Part shown: positions 53,015 to 60,714 of the stretch, in pieces
How positions within the stretch are numbered: the first letter of the stretch is position 1
How the letters are laid out: each line of letters starts with the position of its first letter
Assembly (NCBI GenBank): GCA_017302835.1
Contig: JAFLCC010000009.1
Coordinates: 1-64,000 of the forward strand
DNA length: 64,000 bases
Direction: 5' to 3'
Source of the DNA: Deltaproteobacteria bacterium
GTDB lineage: Bacteria; Bdellovibrionota; Bdellovibrionia; Bdellovibrionales; Bdellovibrionaceae
Translations under genes and position numbers: made by a program
Notes under the pieces: model-generated
The model's input: the letters and a program-made list of their open reading frames with translations, nothing else
Told to the model about the DNA's origin: nothing
The model's database searches: none

Positions 53015-53698
53015 TTAAACAATACTTTCCCAAGGATAAATGGGAACTTTTTCTAAGACAAAGCGGTTTTCCCCACCAAATAAAATGATCGGATTAATTT
53101 GACAAGTCGGAAATTTTTTTCTCAGAGAATCGAAAATAAGTAGGTCTCGCTGATCAACATGTTCTGAGAAAATCACCTTAACCGCGGTCAATGATTGTCC
53201 TGACTGATTGACAAAATGAACTGGTTGACTTCGTAAAGATTTGAAAAAGTAAATCTTATCATCAAAAATTCCTTTGTAACTCAATTGAGATTTCAGTTCT
53301 AGATAAATCCAAGTTTCAATTTTTTTTGCCAAGGGCGCATTCAGAAAATCAAGCAACCCGACGTCACATAAATAAAAGATGGGTTTACCAGCAGATTTTG
53401 AAATGGGCTTAACCTCATTAATTACAAATAGTTTTTGTAAAGCCTTCAGGTGACGGTGAATCACTGTTGTGGTTTTACCAAGGGCCCGGGATAAGTTTAT
53501 CGCAGAGGCCTCTTGAAGGTGTGCTATTTGAAATAAAATACCCTCAGCAATATCTGAATCTAATTTTTTATCAGAAAACTGAAATATGTCTCTGGTCACA
53601 GTGAGGTCGATCCAGTCTTTTAATAAGGATTTTCTTTCAAGTTCTGATTTGACAACGAATACTCCGGGAAGTCCGCCCTTTTTAAGATAACGAAAAAC
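53015..53698 (-). pseudogene. C-terminal part of an AAA_14/DUF4143 ATPase
   Basis: The open minus frame begins after a TAG at 53701-53699 and includes FRYLKKGGLPGVF, WIDLTVTRDIFQF, LSRALGKTTTVIHRHLKAL and KPIFYLCDVGLLDFL. This is the conserved lid, winged-helix and DUF4143 part of ATPases of the AAA_14 group. The N-terminal P-loop half is missing and the only start inside is the GTG at 53599. The DNA upstream is in another frame and unrelated. Such ATPases often act as accessory or toxin-like genes. Confidence 0.75.
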
Positions 53699-53787
53699 CT
53701 ACCATACCATCATTTACATCGAAATCTGTGGCTTCAAGTTTGGCGTTTGAATCCACAAAGGATACATTTTTGTTTCGTATATTAGGA

Positions 53788-54429
53788 CTATTCCTTATAA
53801 GGTTTTTTAAGTGCTTTATCTAATTCTTCTTTTGAAAAAAGCTTAACATACTTCTTGTAACCCATTTCTTCCATCTTTTCTAAGGGAATAAATTTTAGAG
53901 ATCCTGAGTTAATACAATACCTCAGACCATTAGAACCTGGACCGTCGTTAAAAACATGTCCTAAGTGAGAATCTGCTTTTTTCGATCTGACTTCTGTTCT
54001 TTCTAAGCCATGAGTAACATCCTTCTTTTCTAGGATTCTTTCTTCAAGTAATGGCTTAGTAAAACTGGGCCATCCACTACCAGAATCAAATTTTTCATTG
54101 GAGCTAAACAAGGCTTCGCCAGAGATAACATCTACATACAATCCAGGATGTTTATTGTTCCAATATTTATTGCTAAACGGTGCTTCTGTTGCATTTTGCT
54201 TAGTAATTTTAAACTGCTCAGGGGATAAAATCTTTCTCAATGCTTCATCATTTTCAGGTAGTGAGCAAACTTCTCCATCTTTTTCTTTCAAAGAGACCTC
54301 CATTTGACTTCTTTTAAGAGTTGTTTCTTTATTTAAGTTTAACTCATTTGAATTTGAATACCTAAAAAAAATTGAAAATAAAATAATGATTGCCACGCAA
54401 GATTCCTCAGCTAAATAGTTATCTTCCAT
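53788..54429 (-). CDS. msrB: Peptide methionine-R-sulfoxide reductase MsrB, exported form
   Basis: MsrB reduces methionine-R-sulfoxide in proteins. I use the ATG at 54429; the TTG at 54456 is open too, and neither has a clear ribosome site. The N-terminus has a hydrophobic segment ([15 protein letters not shown]), so the enzyme is likely exported or anchored. The MsrB core shows [44 protein letters not shown] and the catalytic [11 protein letters not shown]. The two CxxC zinc pairs are absent ([13 protein letters not shown]). A C-terminal tail of about 25 residues follows. Confidence 0.88.
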   Translation of the reverse strand: MEDNYLAEESCVAIIILFSIFFRYSNSNELNLNKETTLKRSQMEVSLKEKDGEVCSLPENDEALRKILSPEQFKITKQNATEAPFSNKYWNNKHPGLYVDVISGEALFSSNEKFDSGSGWPSFTKPLLEERILEKKDVTHGLERTEVRSKKADSHLGHVFNDGPGSNGLRYCINSGSLKFIPLEKMEEMGYKKYVKLFSKEELDKALKKPYKE

Positions 54430-54540
54430 TAATTCATCATTTATAGATTTTTCCAAGCTTTAATGAATATGTCCAATCCCATTTTTTTGAATAAGCTTTT
54501 CTAATTAGTTGTCGTTGTGTCGTGATTAAAGGATTGTGGA

Positions 54541-54775
54541 AATTCAGAGTGTCATTGCCGAATGGTTTTTTGTTTTTAGCTGACAATGGAGTGCATGGAT
54601 CTGAACTCTGGAAATCCGACGGCATCGAGCATAGAATTGTCCTTCAGTTATTTGTTATGTGGGACGGTCGGGATTAAGTTTCGGTGGCAAACTTTTGTAC
54701 GCCTTTGTGGGAAATTATTTCAATCAAATCAGTTTCATAGCCAGCCACAAAAAAAAACTGTTATAAGCACCTTGC
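54541..54775 (+). pseudogene. ELWxxDGT-repeat protein fragment
   Basis: A plus-strand frame encodes FLFLADNGVHGSELWKSDG, the typical repeat unit of ELWxxDGT proteins. The frame ends in TAA at 54673-54675, and a different frame continues with LSFGGKLLYAFVGNYF to the TAA at 54773-54775, so a frameshift has occurred. No start or ribosome site is visible. A related fragment lies at 55502. Confidence 0.65.
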
Positions 54776-54844
54776 AATTTAACAATAGTTAATGGTGGAG
54801 TTCAAAAAAATTTGAACTCCAAGGATAAACTTAGGGAGTTACTT

Positions 54845-55258
54845 ATGAGAAATTTTTTGACCATCGTTTTAGTTATGTTTTTTGGTATGCTTGCTCATGC
54901 ATCGGAATTGGATTGTACATCAAAATTAGACGGCTCTGGGAGTGTATTTCGTGTATTCAGTTTTATGTCTAAGCCAGGTTTTCTATCTCAGTCAGAAAGA
55001 GTTTTACAGCTTGGGTATTACGACAAAAAAACTGGTTCTGAGCAATGGCGTCGTCAATTTGAATTGGTTAGTACAACAATTGACGGGGACTTTCTTAGAA
55101 TTCGCGGTATCCGAAAATCAATATCTGGTAGATTTGATTTGGAAATCAATGTAAGCATTGATTTCAGAAATCGACAAGCTAAAGCAGTGGTATCTGGCGA
55201 TGTCAGAGACTATTCATACGATCTAATCTGCTCAAGTTTACTTCAGTCTGCGAGATAA
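54845..55258 (+). CDS. Small secreted protein, unknown
   Basis: The start is the ATG at 54845, six bases after GGGAG; the frame extends to 54812. The 137 residues have a signal peptide (MRNFLTIVLVMFFGMLAHAS) and a beta-rich mature part with two cysteines (ELDCTSKL near the start, DLICSSL near the end) likely joined by a disulphide. I do not know the family. It is intact although surrounded by gene remnants. Confidence 0.7.
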   Translation: MRNFLTIVLVMFFGMLAHASELDCTSKLDGSGSVFRVFSFMSKPGFLSQSERVLQLGYYDKKTGSEQWRRQFELVSTTIDGDFLRIRGIRKSISGRFDLEINVSIDFRNRQAKAVVSGDVRDYSYDLICSSLLQSAR

Positions 55259-55277
55259 TTTTCTAGAATTATTTTAG

Positions 55278-55463
55278 TTGCTTTACATGTTTTTTGTTGA
55301 GCCTCACTTGATTTTTTTTGAGTTGCTTATTCAGAATGGTGGAGGATATCGAAAACTCACCCACTACTTGAGAAGAATGTATGGAGTTAAGATCAACAAA
55401 AAGAAGGTTTACCGTCTTTGTCGTGAGAATGGAAATATGCTTCCAAGGGGTGTAAAAAAATAG
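55278..55463 (+). pseudogene. IS3-family transposase (OrfB) fragment
   Basis: The frame encodes GGGYRKLTHYLRRMYGV, then NKKKVYRLCRENGNMLPRGVKK before a TAG at 55461-55463. This is the HTH_21 region of IS3-type OrfB, where GYRRIxxxLxxxG precedes KRVxRLMxxxGL. The DDE catalytic part is missing and no terminal inverted repeats are seen. The sequence runs directly into an ELWxxDGT fragment. Confidence 0.65.
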
Positions 55464-55501
55464 TTAAAAGACAAACACCAATTAGCACAATTCCTGGCAC
55501 A

Positions 55502-55798
55502 GTGATGGTGAAAGATGTCAATCCTGGTTCAGCGAGTGCTAAGTCAGCACCGACCTCAATAGCCGTTTTTCCAACTCATATGCTAATGATTTTAGATGAC
55601 GGAGTTCATGGTAATGAGCTTTGGATAACTGACGGCTCTTCGACAGGAACCTATATGGTTGATGATACTAATCCAGGGATTAGAAGCTCGGATCCATATT
55701 ATGTGCGTTCAACAAGCTCAAATAAATTATTTTTCGTTGGAGATGATGGTGTCCATGGCAAAGAGTGGCTTGGGAGCATAGGAAATTTAAAGAATTAG
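55502..55798 (+). pseudogene. ELWxxDGT-repeat protein fragment
   Basis: The frame contains MVKDVNPGSASAKS, DDGVHGNELWITDGS, MVDDTNPG and FFVGDDGVHGKEW, i.e. one complete ELWxxDGT repeat and the start of another. There is no signal peptide or start. The frame stops at TAG after GNLKN; a following frame (to about 55950) is not recognisable. Together with the fragment at 54541 it probably derives from one degraded surface-protein gene. Confidence 0.7.
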
Positions 55799-55958
55799 AA
55801 ATCGCTGTGTTTGTAAAGGATATGGCGTTCAAAGAAGGCCTTCTAAAAATGAAAATTCAGGTGGTGACTACCATCTGCTTTTTGATCTTCGAAGGGGTCC
55901 AAGTTTTTTTGTGTTGGTTATCCGTTGGCGCCAGCAATAAGGATATTTGGACTGGAAA

Positions 55959-56558
55959 TCAACGAACGACCTCAAGCCAAATTTCATTTCGTCTTAAAAA
56001 CCATATCTGAAAGGGAGAGTTAAATCGGGCAAAGATAGGCGCGCCAATCGTTTTTACATTATTTTTTAAAAGTTCTGATGTAAATTCGGCAAGTTTTGAT
56101 TTAAACCGACTCTCTGACCAAGAGCCTGAATAGCTATAAACTGCGACTCTACGAGGTTCAATTTTTCTTAAATGGACTCGAGGATCATTAGGTTCGGGAA
56201 GTGTCTCTAATGTATAGCTGTCCGGCATAGTGAATTGAACCAGCTGTCCGCGCAAATCTTGGATTTGACTAACAGGAGCGGTCATCTCAATTTTTTCAGA
56301 AGTTGGTTGTTGAGCCACAGGTGCCGTCATATTGATTTTCGCCTTCGATTTGTTTTTGCCAAAAATATAGTCGGCTAAAATTCGAAAGGCTTTGTTCCCG
56401 GCCTCGTCGAAATCGGCCTCAACCACAGTTTCCGCGACGGTTGTGGATTCGTAAAGTCGGATTTCGAAATGATCATTTTTGCTTTCAACGCTATATTTTG
56501 GTTCGGTGACTGCCATGGCTACTCCAGAATAGAAGATTAAGAAAATAAGCTTAAACAA
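55959..56558 (-). CDS. SOUL-family haem-binding protein, secreted
   Basis: The 199 residues have a signal peptide (MFKLIFLIFYSGVAMA) and the complete SOUL domain: FEIRLYESTTVAETVV, YIFGKNKSKAKINMTAPV, a second KIEMTAPV block, and the end SPFQIWFLRRNEIWLEV. SOUL proteins bind haem or tetrapyrroles; the bacterial role is not settled. An GGAGG-like site (TGGAGGTTC) precedes the ATG. It is monocistronic and faces the remnants on its 3' side. Confidence 0.88.
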   Translation of the reverse strand: MFKLIFLIFYSGVAMAVTEPKYSVESKNDHFEIRLYESTTVAETVVEADFDEAGNKAFRILADYIFGKNKSKAKINMTAPVAQQPTSEKIEMTAPVSQIQDLRGQLVQFTMPDSYTLETLPEPNDPRVHLRKIEPRRVAVYSYSGSWSESRFKSKLAEFTSELLKNNVKTIGAPIFARFNSPFQIWFLRRNEIWLEVVR

Positions 56559-57066
56559 TTTGAACCTCCATGGCCATCTCTGTTTTTAATGAATTAATAA
56601 TTAAACCTGAGCTGAAGAGATTTTCTGCCAGCACTGGGTAATTTCCGGTCATGATTGATCTCCGCAGAACAAGATAGACAGATTCCATCGAAAAAAGCAA
56701 CGGCAGTTTGTGTTTTCATATTGTCATTTCACACATAGTTCATGTTAAGTGCTATGGCTATGAAACCACCAAATCGCATAAAAGGATTGGAGTAATCAAA
56801 TAATTTTGGGTCGTAAAATTAGAAGAATCGTTTCAGTTGATGAAGCATCCTTTATTATCAAATCAAAATTTGATGACGGTTACCCTTGGTAATGTTGGTC
56901 TTGGTTCAGTATTTTCTAAACCTATAAATTTATCTGCAGAAATAATTAAATGTGGATTGTTTACTAAGCGATAATTAGGACTGGGTTTACAAATTTGATC
57001 AAGCTGGGATTCAAACATTGATCAGTCGGGTCAATGAAAATTTCAAAAATTGGCACGAACTATTTT
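56559..57066. other. Intergenic region, no gene seen
   Basis: About 500 AT-rich bases lie between the start of the SOUL gene and the end of the NlpC/P60-like gene. I find no ORF with family resemblance, no RNA gene and no strong hairpin. The promoter of the SOUL gene must be in the right-hand neighbourhood of 56560, but no clear boxes are visible. Confidence 0.4.
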
Positions 57067-58086
57067 TTATTTTTCTTTTAGTACTTTGCTAAGATTTTCT
57101 GAGAATCTTACTAATTCATCATCTGTTTTTTTAATGTATCTATTAGGCGGTAAGTTTTCCGATATCGATTTCAATTTCATTTGTAGAGAGGCAATCATAA
57201 ATTGGGACTTTTCTTTATTATACCTGGCTTCTTGGGTTCTCTCGGTTTTCAGATATATCGTTAGTGCCTTTGCAATATTTAATATATTTTCTTTTGCCAT
57301 TTCAGATAGAGGAATGATGGACATTGTAAAACTTTCGAGACATTTTTCAGCAGAATCCATATCATCCCAAAGTCTAATTAATAATTGAGGTACATCTGGA
57401 TTTTCTCCAAGGTACTCATTTGTGGAAATGCAGTGATAATAGGTTACCTTTCTATCTATTCCTTTATAAGAGGGGTTATCATTAGCAGTTTCATGTTCAT
57501 TTAAACCATACTCCGATAAAGTATTTCTTTTATATGCTATGGTGAACGGACTTTCTTTATTCTGATTTGGTTTTTCATAAACAAATTCTTCAGACAGATA
57601 AATAAAGGAATGTTGGGCATGATGCTGTTGTCCTTCTCCTGCCATGGAAATCAATCCCAAATCTCCAACTGATGGTTTTTCCTTTAGACCTCGTTTTTTG
57701 CATAGATCTGAATTCATGTAGAAACTGATTTCTTCACTGGTTGTGTAGCGCAAGTTTGGTAGTATTCGCATGTAGACTAATCCTGCGTTATGACAATTTG
57801 GGCCACCTTCGGAGGAGTTTTTGCCAAAATAGTTCTTAATGTTTTCAGGAAGACATTGAGAAACTTCTATCGAGCACTGTTTGTTTTGTTCGACAAGATT
57901 TAACTTGCAAGTAATGGCATCGGTTTTTTGTTTCCAAGAAAGAATGGATTGGGAAATACTCTGAACCTCCTTGCATTCATTAGATTTTACAAAGACAAGA
58001 GTTCCTTGCCGTTGTATTTCAAAACTACAGACCATAAATGGCCAAATTGCGGCAAGTTGAAGGTAAATTAGTTTTCTGAAGGTCAT
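57067..58086 (-). CDS. Secreted NlpC/P60-like protein
   Basis: The 339 residues begin with a signal peptide (FRKLIYLQLAAIWPFMVCSF). The order of motifs fits a papain-like NlpC/P60 fold: GGPNCHNAGLVY with candidate catalytic Cys98, KPSVGDLGLIS (the Gly-Asp-Leu strand, 137-147), and AQHSFIYLSEEFVYEK with His159. If correct, it hydrolyses peptide or amide bonds, for instance in peptidoglycan. The N-terminal part has three more cysteines and the C-terminal 90 residues are helical. Assignment rests on motif order only. Confidence 0.6.
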   Translation of the reverse strand: MTFRKLIYLQLAAIWPFMVCSFEIQRQGTLVFVKSNECKEVQSISQSILSWKQKTDAITCKLNLVEQNKQCSIEVSQCLPENIKNYFGKNSSEGGPNCHNAGLVYMRILPNLRYTTSEEISFYMNSDLCKKRGLKEKPSVGDLGLISMAGEGQQHHAQHSFIYLSEEFVYEKPNQNKESPFTIAYKRNTLSEYGLNEHETANDNPSYKGIDRKVTYYHCISTNEYLGENPDVPQLLIRLWDDMDSAEKCLESFTMSIIPLSEMAKENILNIAKALTIYLKTERTQEARYNKEKSQFMIASLQMKLKSISENLPPNRYIKKTDDELVRFSENLSKVLKEK

Positions 58087-58489
58087 GGTAGTTAAAGAAT
58101 AAACGATTATCTAAAAGTTGAACAAGTTAAGTTAGGCCATCTGGATCATTGTATGGAAAAACATTGGAGAATTTAATAATCTCTTAGTGGATTCAAAATG
58201 GTGAATTCGACACTTTCTGCCTAAATAGCATAATTGATATCGCCAGATCTGGCCAATTGAATGGCGTCAATTTATTCGGTTCTAAATATCCTAAACGAAT
58301 AATTTTCGTTATTATAAATAATAGCGACAATCTGACCTTGTTAAAACTTGTATTGATGGAAACTGGATAGGGCCAGATGGCTTTGAATTTTACCTAGAAC
58401 TGCCAAATTAAATTCCGAAAATTCACAGAATTGATTGATTTGTTTTTTGAGTTGCCCCGATTGATGAGACTGTGGTTGAATTTCGGCAT
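58087..58489. other. Intergenic region with a possible gene remnant
   Basis: The 400-base gap separates two divergent genes. Around 58325-58411 one plus frame encodes a short coherent string ending DGFEFYLELPN before a TAA, flanked by stops, perhaps a remnant. A perfect palindrome GCCAGATCTGGC lies at about 58242-58253. Nothing else is seen. Confidence 0.35.
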
Positions 58490-59416
58490 ATGAAAATCAA
58501 TAGATTGCTAGAAAAATCGCACCTACAAATAAATGAAAATTGCTTAATAAAAAATCTAGGTGATTGTTATCTACTAAATGAAAACAAACTTTATCGAAGC
58601 ATCAGAGTACTGACACTTGCCAACGGGTTTGGCTATACAACGGAGTTAACTCCAGCATATGTGGCATTACCTCTGAGTCAATTGGATGTTTTTTTAAAGA
58701 ATAAAAAAATCCCTTATTTCGATAATGTTAGTATCCTTCAAGAAATAGAAAAGAAAATTCCCAATTCAACACTTTGGGATGAGGTTACTGATAATTTAAA
58801 AAGGAATCATCTTTTTCATGAGTCTTGTCATGCTGTTGCAAGGTCAGAATCAGCTAAAATTTTTGAAAAAGAAGAAAAATCGGAAAATAAGATTTTGCAA
58901 CTAATGATTGAAGAATCCTTCGCCAATGCGTGTGAGCTTGTTTCAATAGTGGATGTGGAAGATCCAGTTCATAAATTGTTTTTTGAAATTAATTCGTATA
59001 TCTTTATGTATGATGACCGCGTTCATTTAAAAAACTTGATTGCTGTTTTTGGTTTTGAATTTGCTCTGAAGTTTTTAATTTTGTGCTATTTGCATAGTAA
59101 TTTTCTTTGTGAAAAATTGGACGATAATCGTTTTGAAAAAGTATTAAAAAACATGGTGAAAAATAAAAATGAATTTGAAGCACTCATAAAAGATGGCAAG
59201 AAAATAAAAAGTTTAAGAGCTATTGCTAAAATTACTTTTGCATTAAATCCAAGATTTAGAATGGTGACCAGTATTTTTTATTTAAGGTTAAGTGGGTTTA
59301 ATTTCCAGATAAATGACTTAAAACAGTTAGATTTCATGAGTCTCATTGAAACTAATCCAAAATTTAATCTATTGCTAGAGACTTTAGTTCAAAAAGTATT
59401 TTTAAAAATAAAATGA
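58490..59416 (+). CDS. Cytoplasmic HExxH metallopeptidase-like protein
   Basis: The 308 residues (start at ATG 58490; the frame is open to 58472) have no signal peptide. The zinc motif is HLFHESCHAVARSE, followed about 30 residues later by MIEESFANACELV, which fits the distal Glu of a gluzincin. The C-terminal half is helical and Lys/Asn/Phe-rich. I recognise no family. Unlike the other three HExxH proteins of the window it appears to stay inside the cell, or leaves by another route. Confidence 0.65.
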   Translation: MKINRLLEKSHLQINENCLIKNLGDCYLLNENKLYRSIRVLTLANGFGYTTELTPAYVALPLSQLDVFLKNKKIPYFDNVSILQEIEKKIPNSTLWDEVTDNLKRNHLFHESCHAVARSESAKIFEKEEKSENKILQLMIEESFANACELVSIVDVEDPVHKLFFEINSYIFMYDDRVHLKNLIAVFGFEFALKFLILCYLHSNFLCEKLDDNRFEKVLKNMVKNKNEFEALIKDGKKIKSLRAIAKITFALNPRFRMVTSIFYLRLSGFNFQINDLKQLDFMSLIETNPKFNLLLETLVQKVFLKIK

Positions 59417-59786
59417 TAAAAAGTAAAAAGATGCTCTATGAAATGTTAAGTTGTAAAGCATTGAAAAAAACCAATGTTATCGGATTTGTTTTGCGGTGCA
59501 GGGCTCTCTCATATTTGGGGTGGTCGTCGGCATATTATTTGTTTTTAAACCGTACTTTTTATTGCAAGTTTCATCTTCGACTCTTGGCACATCGGTGCGA
59601 CAACAAAATGCTTTCATCAAAAAGCCTTTGAAAAAGGGCTCCCTTTTTAAGGGGCGCACCACTGGTGATCTTACAATTTTCTCTAGTCAAAAACAATTGT
59701 CATTTTTAATTTATTTGTCTTACCTAAAAGGACTGTGCTTATATTGATGAATCGACTAAATTATTTAGCCTTGGGGATGGATTCGA
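59417..59786. other. Gap holding the inverted promoter copy; no gene supported
   Basis: The stretch between the metallopeptidase-like and methyltransferase genes contains the inverted copy of the epimerase promoter (59606-59719). A plus ORF at 59496-59747 has one hydrophobic segment (SLIFGVVVGILFVFKPYF), but more than half of it lies in the copied promoter DNA and no ribosome site is present, so I do not call it. Confidence 0.5.
59606..59719 (-). repeat. Inverted copy of the epimerase promoter/leader
   Basis: The reverse complement matches 45893-46005 at about 90 %, including the ribosome-binding site region (TTTTTCAAAGG) and the first twelve coding bases ATGAAAGCATTT. Identity stops abruptly after that codon. 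The minus-strand ORF that would follow has 46 residues, resembles nothing and is not the epimerase. It is a promoter copy without its gene. Confidence 0.8.
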
Positions 59787-60614
59787 ATGATTGCTGAAGT
59801 ATTTCACTTTTTCATTGAAAGCAGAAAATCTTGGATACAACCTCGAAAACCTCGGACGCAAACGAGTATTTACGAAAAAGAATTTTGTGAACGGTATTCA
59901 AGCTCCCAGAAAACAAGCGACTTTGAGATTTTAAATGCCTTTATTCACGAAAAAATTAAGGTAAATATTCCGAATCAGGGAAAATTCTTGGATGTTGCCT
60001 GTGGGCCTGGATGCTTGCTTTTAGAAATGGCGAAAATGTATCCAGAAGTTTCCTTTTATGGAATAGATGCTTCTCAAGAAATGTTAAATATCGCTCGTCG
60101 AGACCTTGAAAGAGAGAAAGTTGCAAATATTCGGCTCGAATTAGGCGATATGAATCAACTCTCAAAATACTTTCAGAAACAAGAGTTTGATTTTATTTCT
60201 TGGAACTTTGCGGCCCATTATTGTGCGTCGGATGAGCAATTTGTATCGATTTTAAATGCTATATCAGAACTTTTAAAGCCTGATGGCAACTTTTTTTTTG
60301 TAGATTTAGTGAGATTCAAGCTTGAAAACACCCTGGATTGGTTTTCGAACAAATATGATCTTCCGGTGGGGATGAAGTTTTTTAATGAAACTCGGAATTC
60401 ATATCTCGCCTCTTTTACACCCATGGAACTAAGAAACCTAATCGGGCAAAGCCTGTTGAAGAATCTGAAGTGTAACTGGTCACCTGGATTTCCAGTTCTT
60501 TTTACTGCCGATAACCTCAAAATTCAGCCAACGTCGATGATCTATCAGGGTCGGCCGTGGCCACAAAAAATGAAGTACTTTTTACTTCGATTGGTTATTG
60601 CTTGTTTCAGATAG
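59787..60614 (+). CDS. SAM-dependent methyltransferase
   Basis: The 275 residues carry a class I methyltransferase domain: FLDVACGPGCLLLEMAK (motif I, near 68), FYGIDASQEMLNIAR (acidic residue binding SAM), LELGDMNQLSKYF, FDFISWNFAAHYC and LKPDGNFFFVDLVRF. The arrangement fits the Methyltransf_25/11 group acting on small molecules. The substrate is unknown. It has its own weak ribosome site (GGGGA) and stands 100 bases before the ABC exporter gene. Confidence 0.85.
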   Translation: MIAEVFHFFIESRKSWIQPRKPRTQTSIYEKEFCERYSSSQKTSDFEILNAFIHEKIKVNIPNQGKFLDVACGPGCLLLEMAKMYPEVSFYGIDASQEMLNIARRDLEREKVANIRLELGDMNQLSKYFQKQEFDFISWNFAAHYCASDEQFVSILNAISELLKPDGNFFFVDLVRFKLENTLDWFSNKYDLPVGMKFFNETRNSYLASFTPMELRNLIGQSLLKNLKCNWSPGFPVLFTADNLKIQPTSMIYQGRPWPQKMKYFLLRLVIACFR

Positions 60615-60714
60615 AACAAGCCGAACCTGGTGGGTGACTTCTAACAACTAGAGATTTTAATAAAGAATAATTATAAAATTTGTCATTCTGATTTTTTCCA
60701 CTCACTATAAAGAA

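Noticed and set aside
535-55463. TAG recoded as an amino acid in this organism (in-frame TAGs at 535, 34069, 55461)
   Set aside because: Intact genes with family-typical length end in TAG, for example E1 alpha at 15766, the carbonic anhydrase and the methyltransferase at 17669. The interrupted genes are better explained as mutations or sequencing errors.
59476-59550. String MLSDLFCGAGLSH resembling motif I of C5 DNA methyltransferases
   Set aside because: The frame is only 24 codons long, lacks one Gly of the motif and has no other methyltransferase block nearby; probably chance.
59496-59747. 83-residue ORF with one hydrophobic segment
   Set aside because: More than half of it lies in DNA copied from a promoter region, it has no ribosome site, and the hydrophobic stretch is short.
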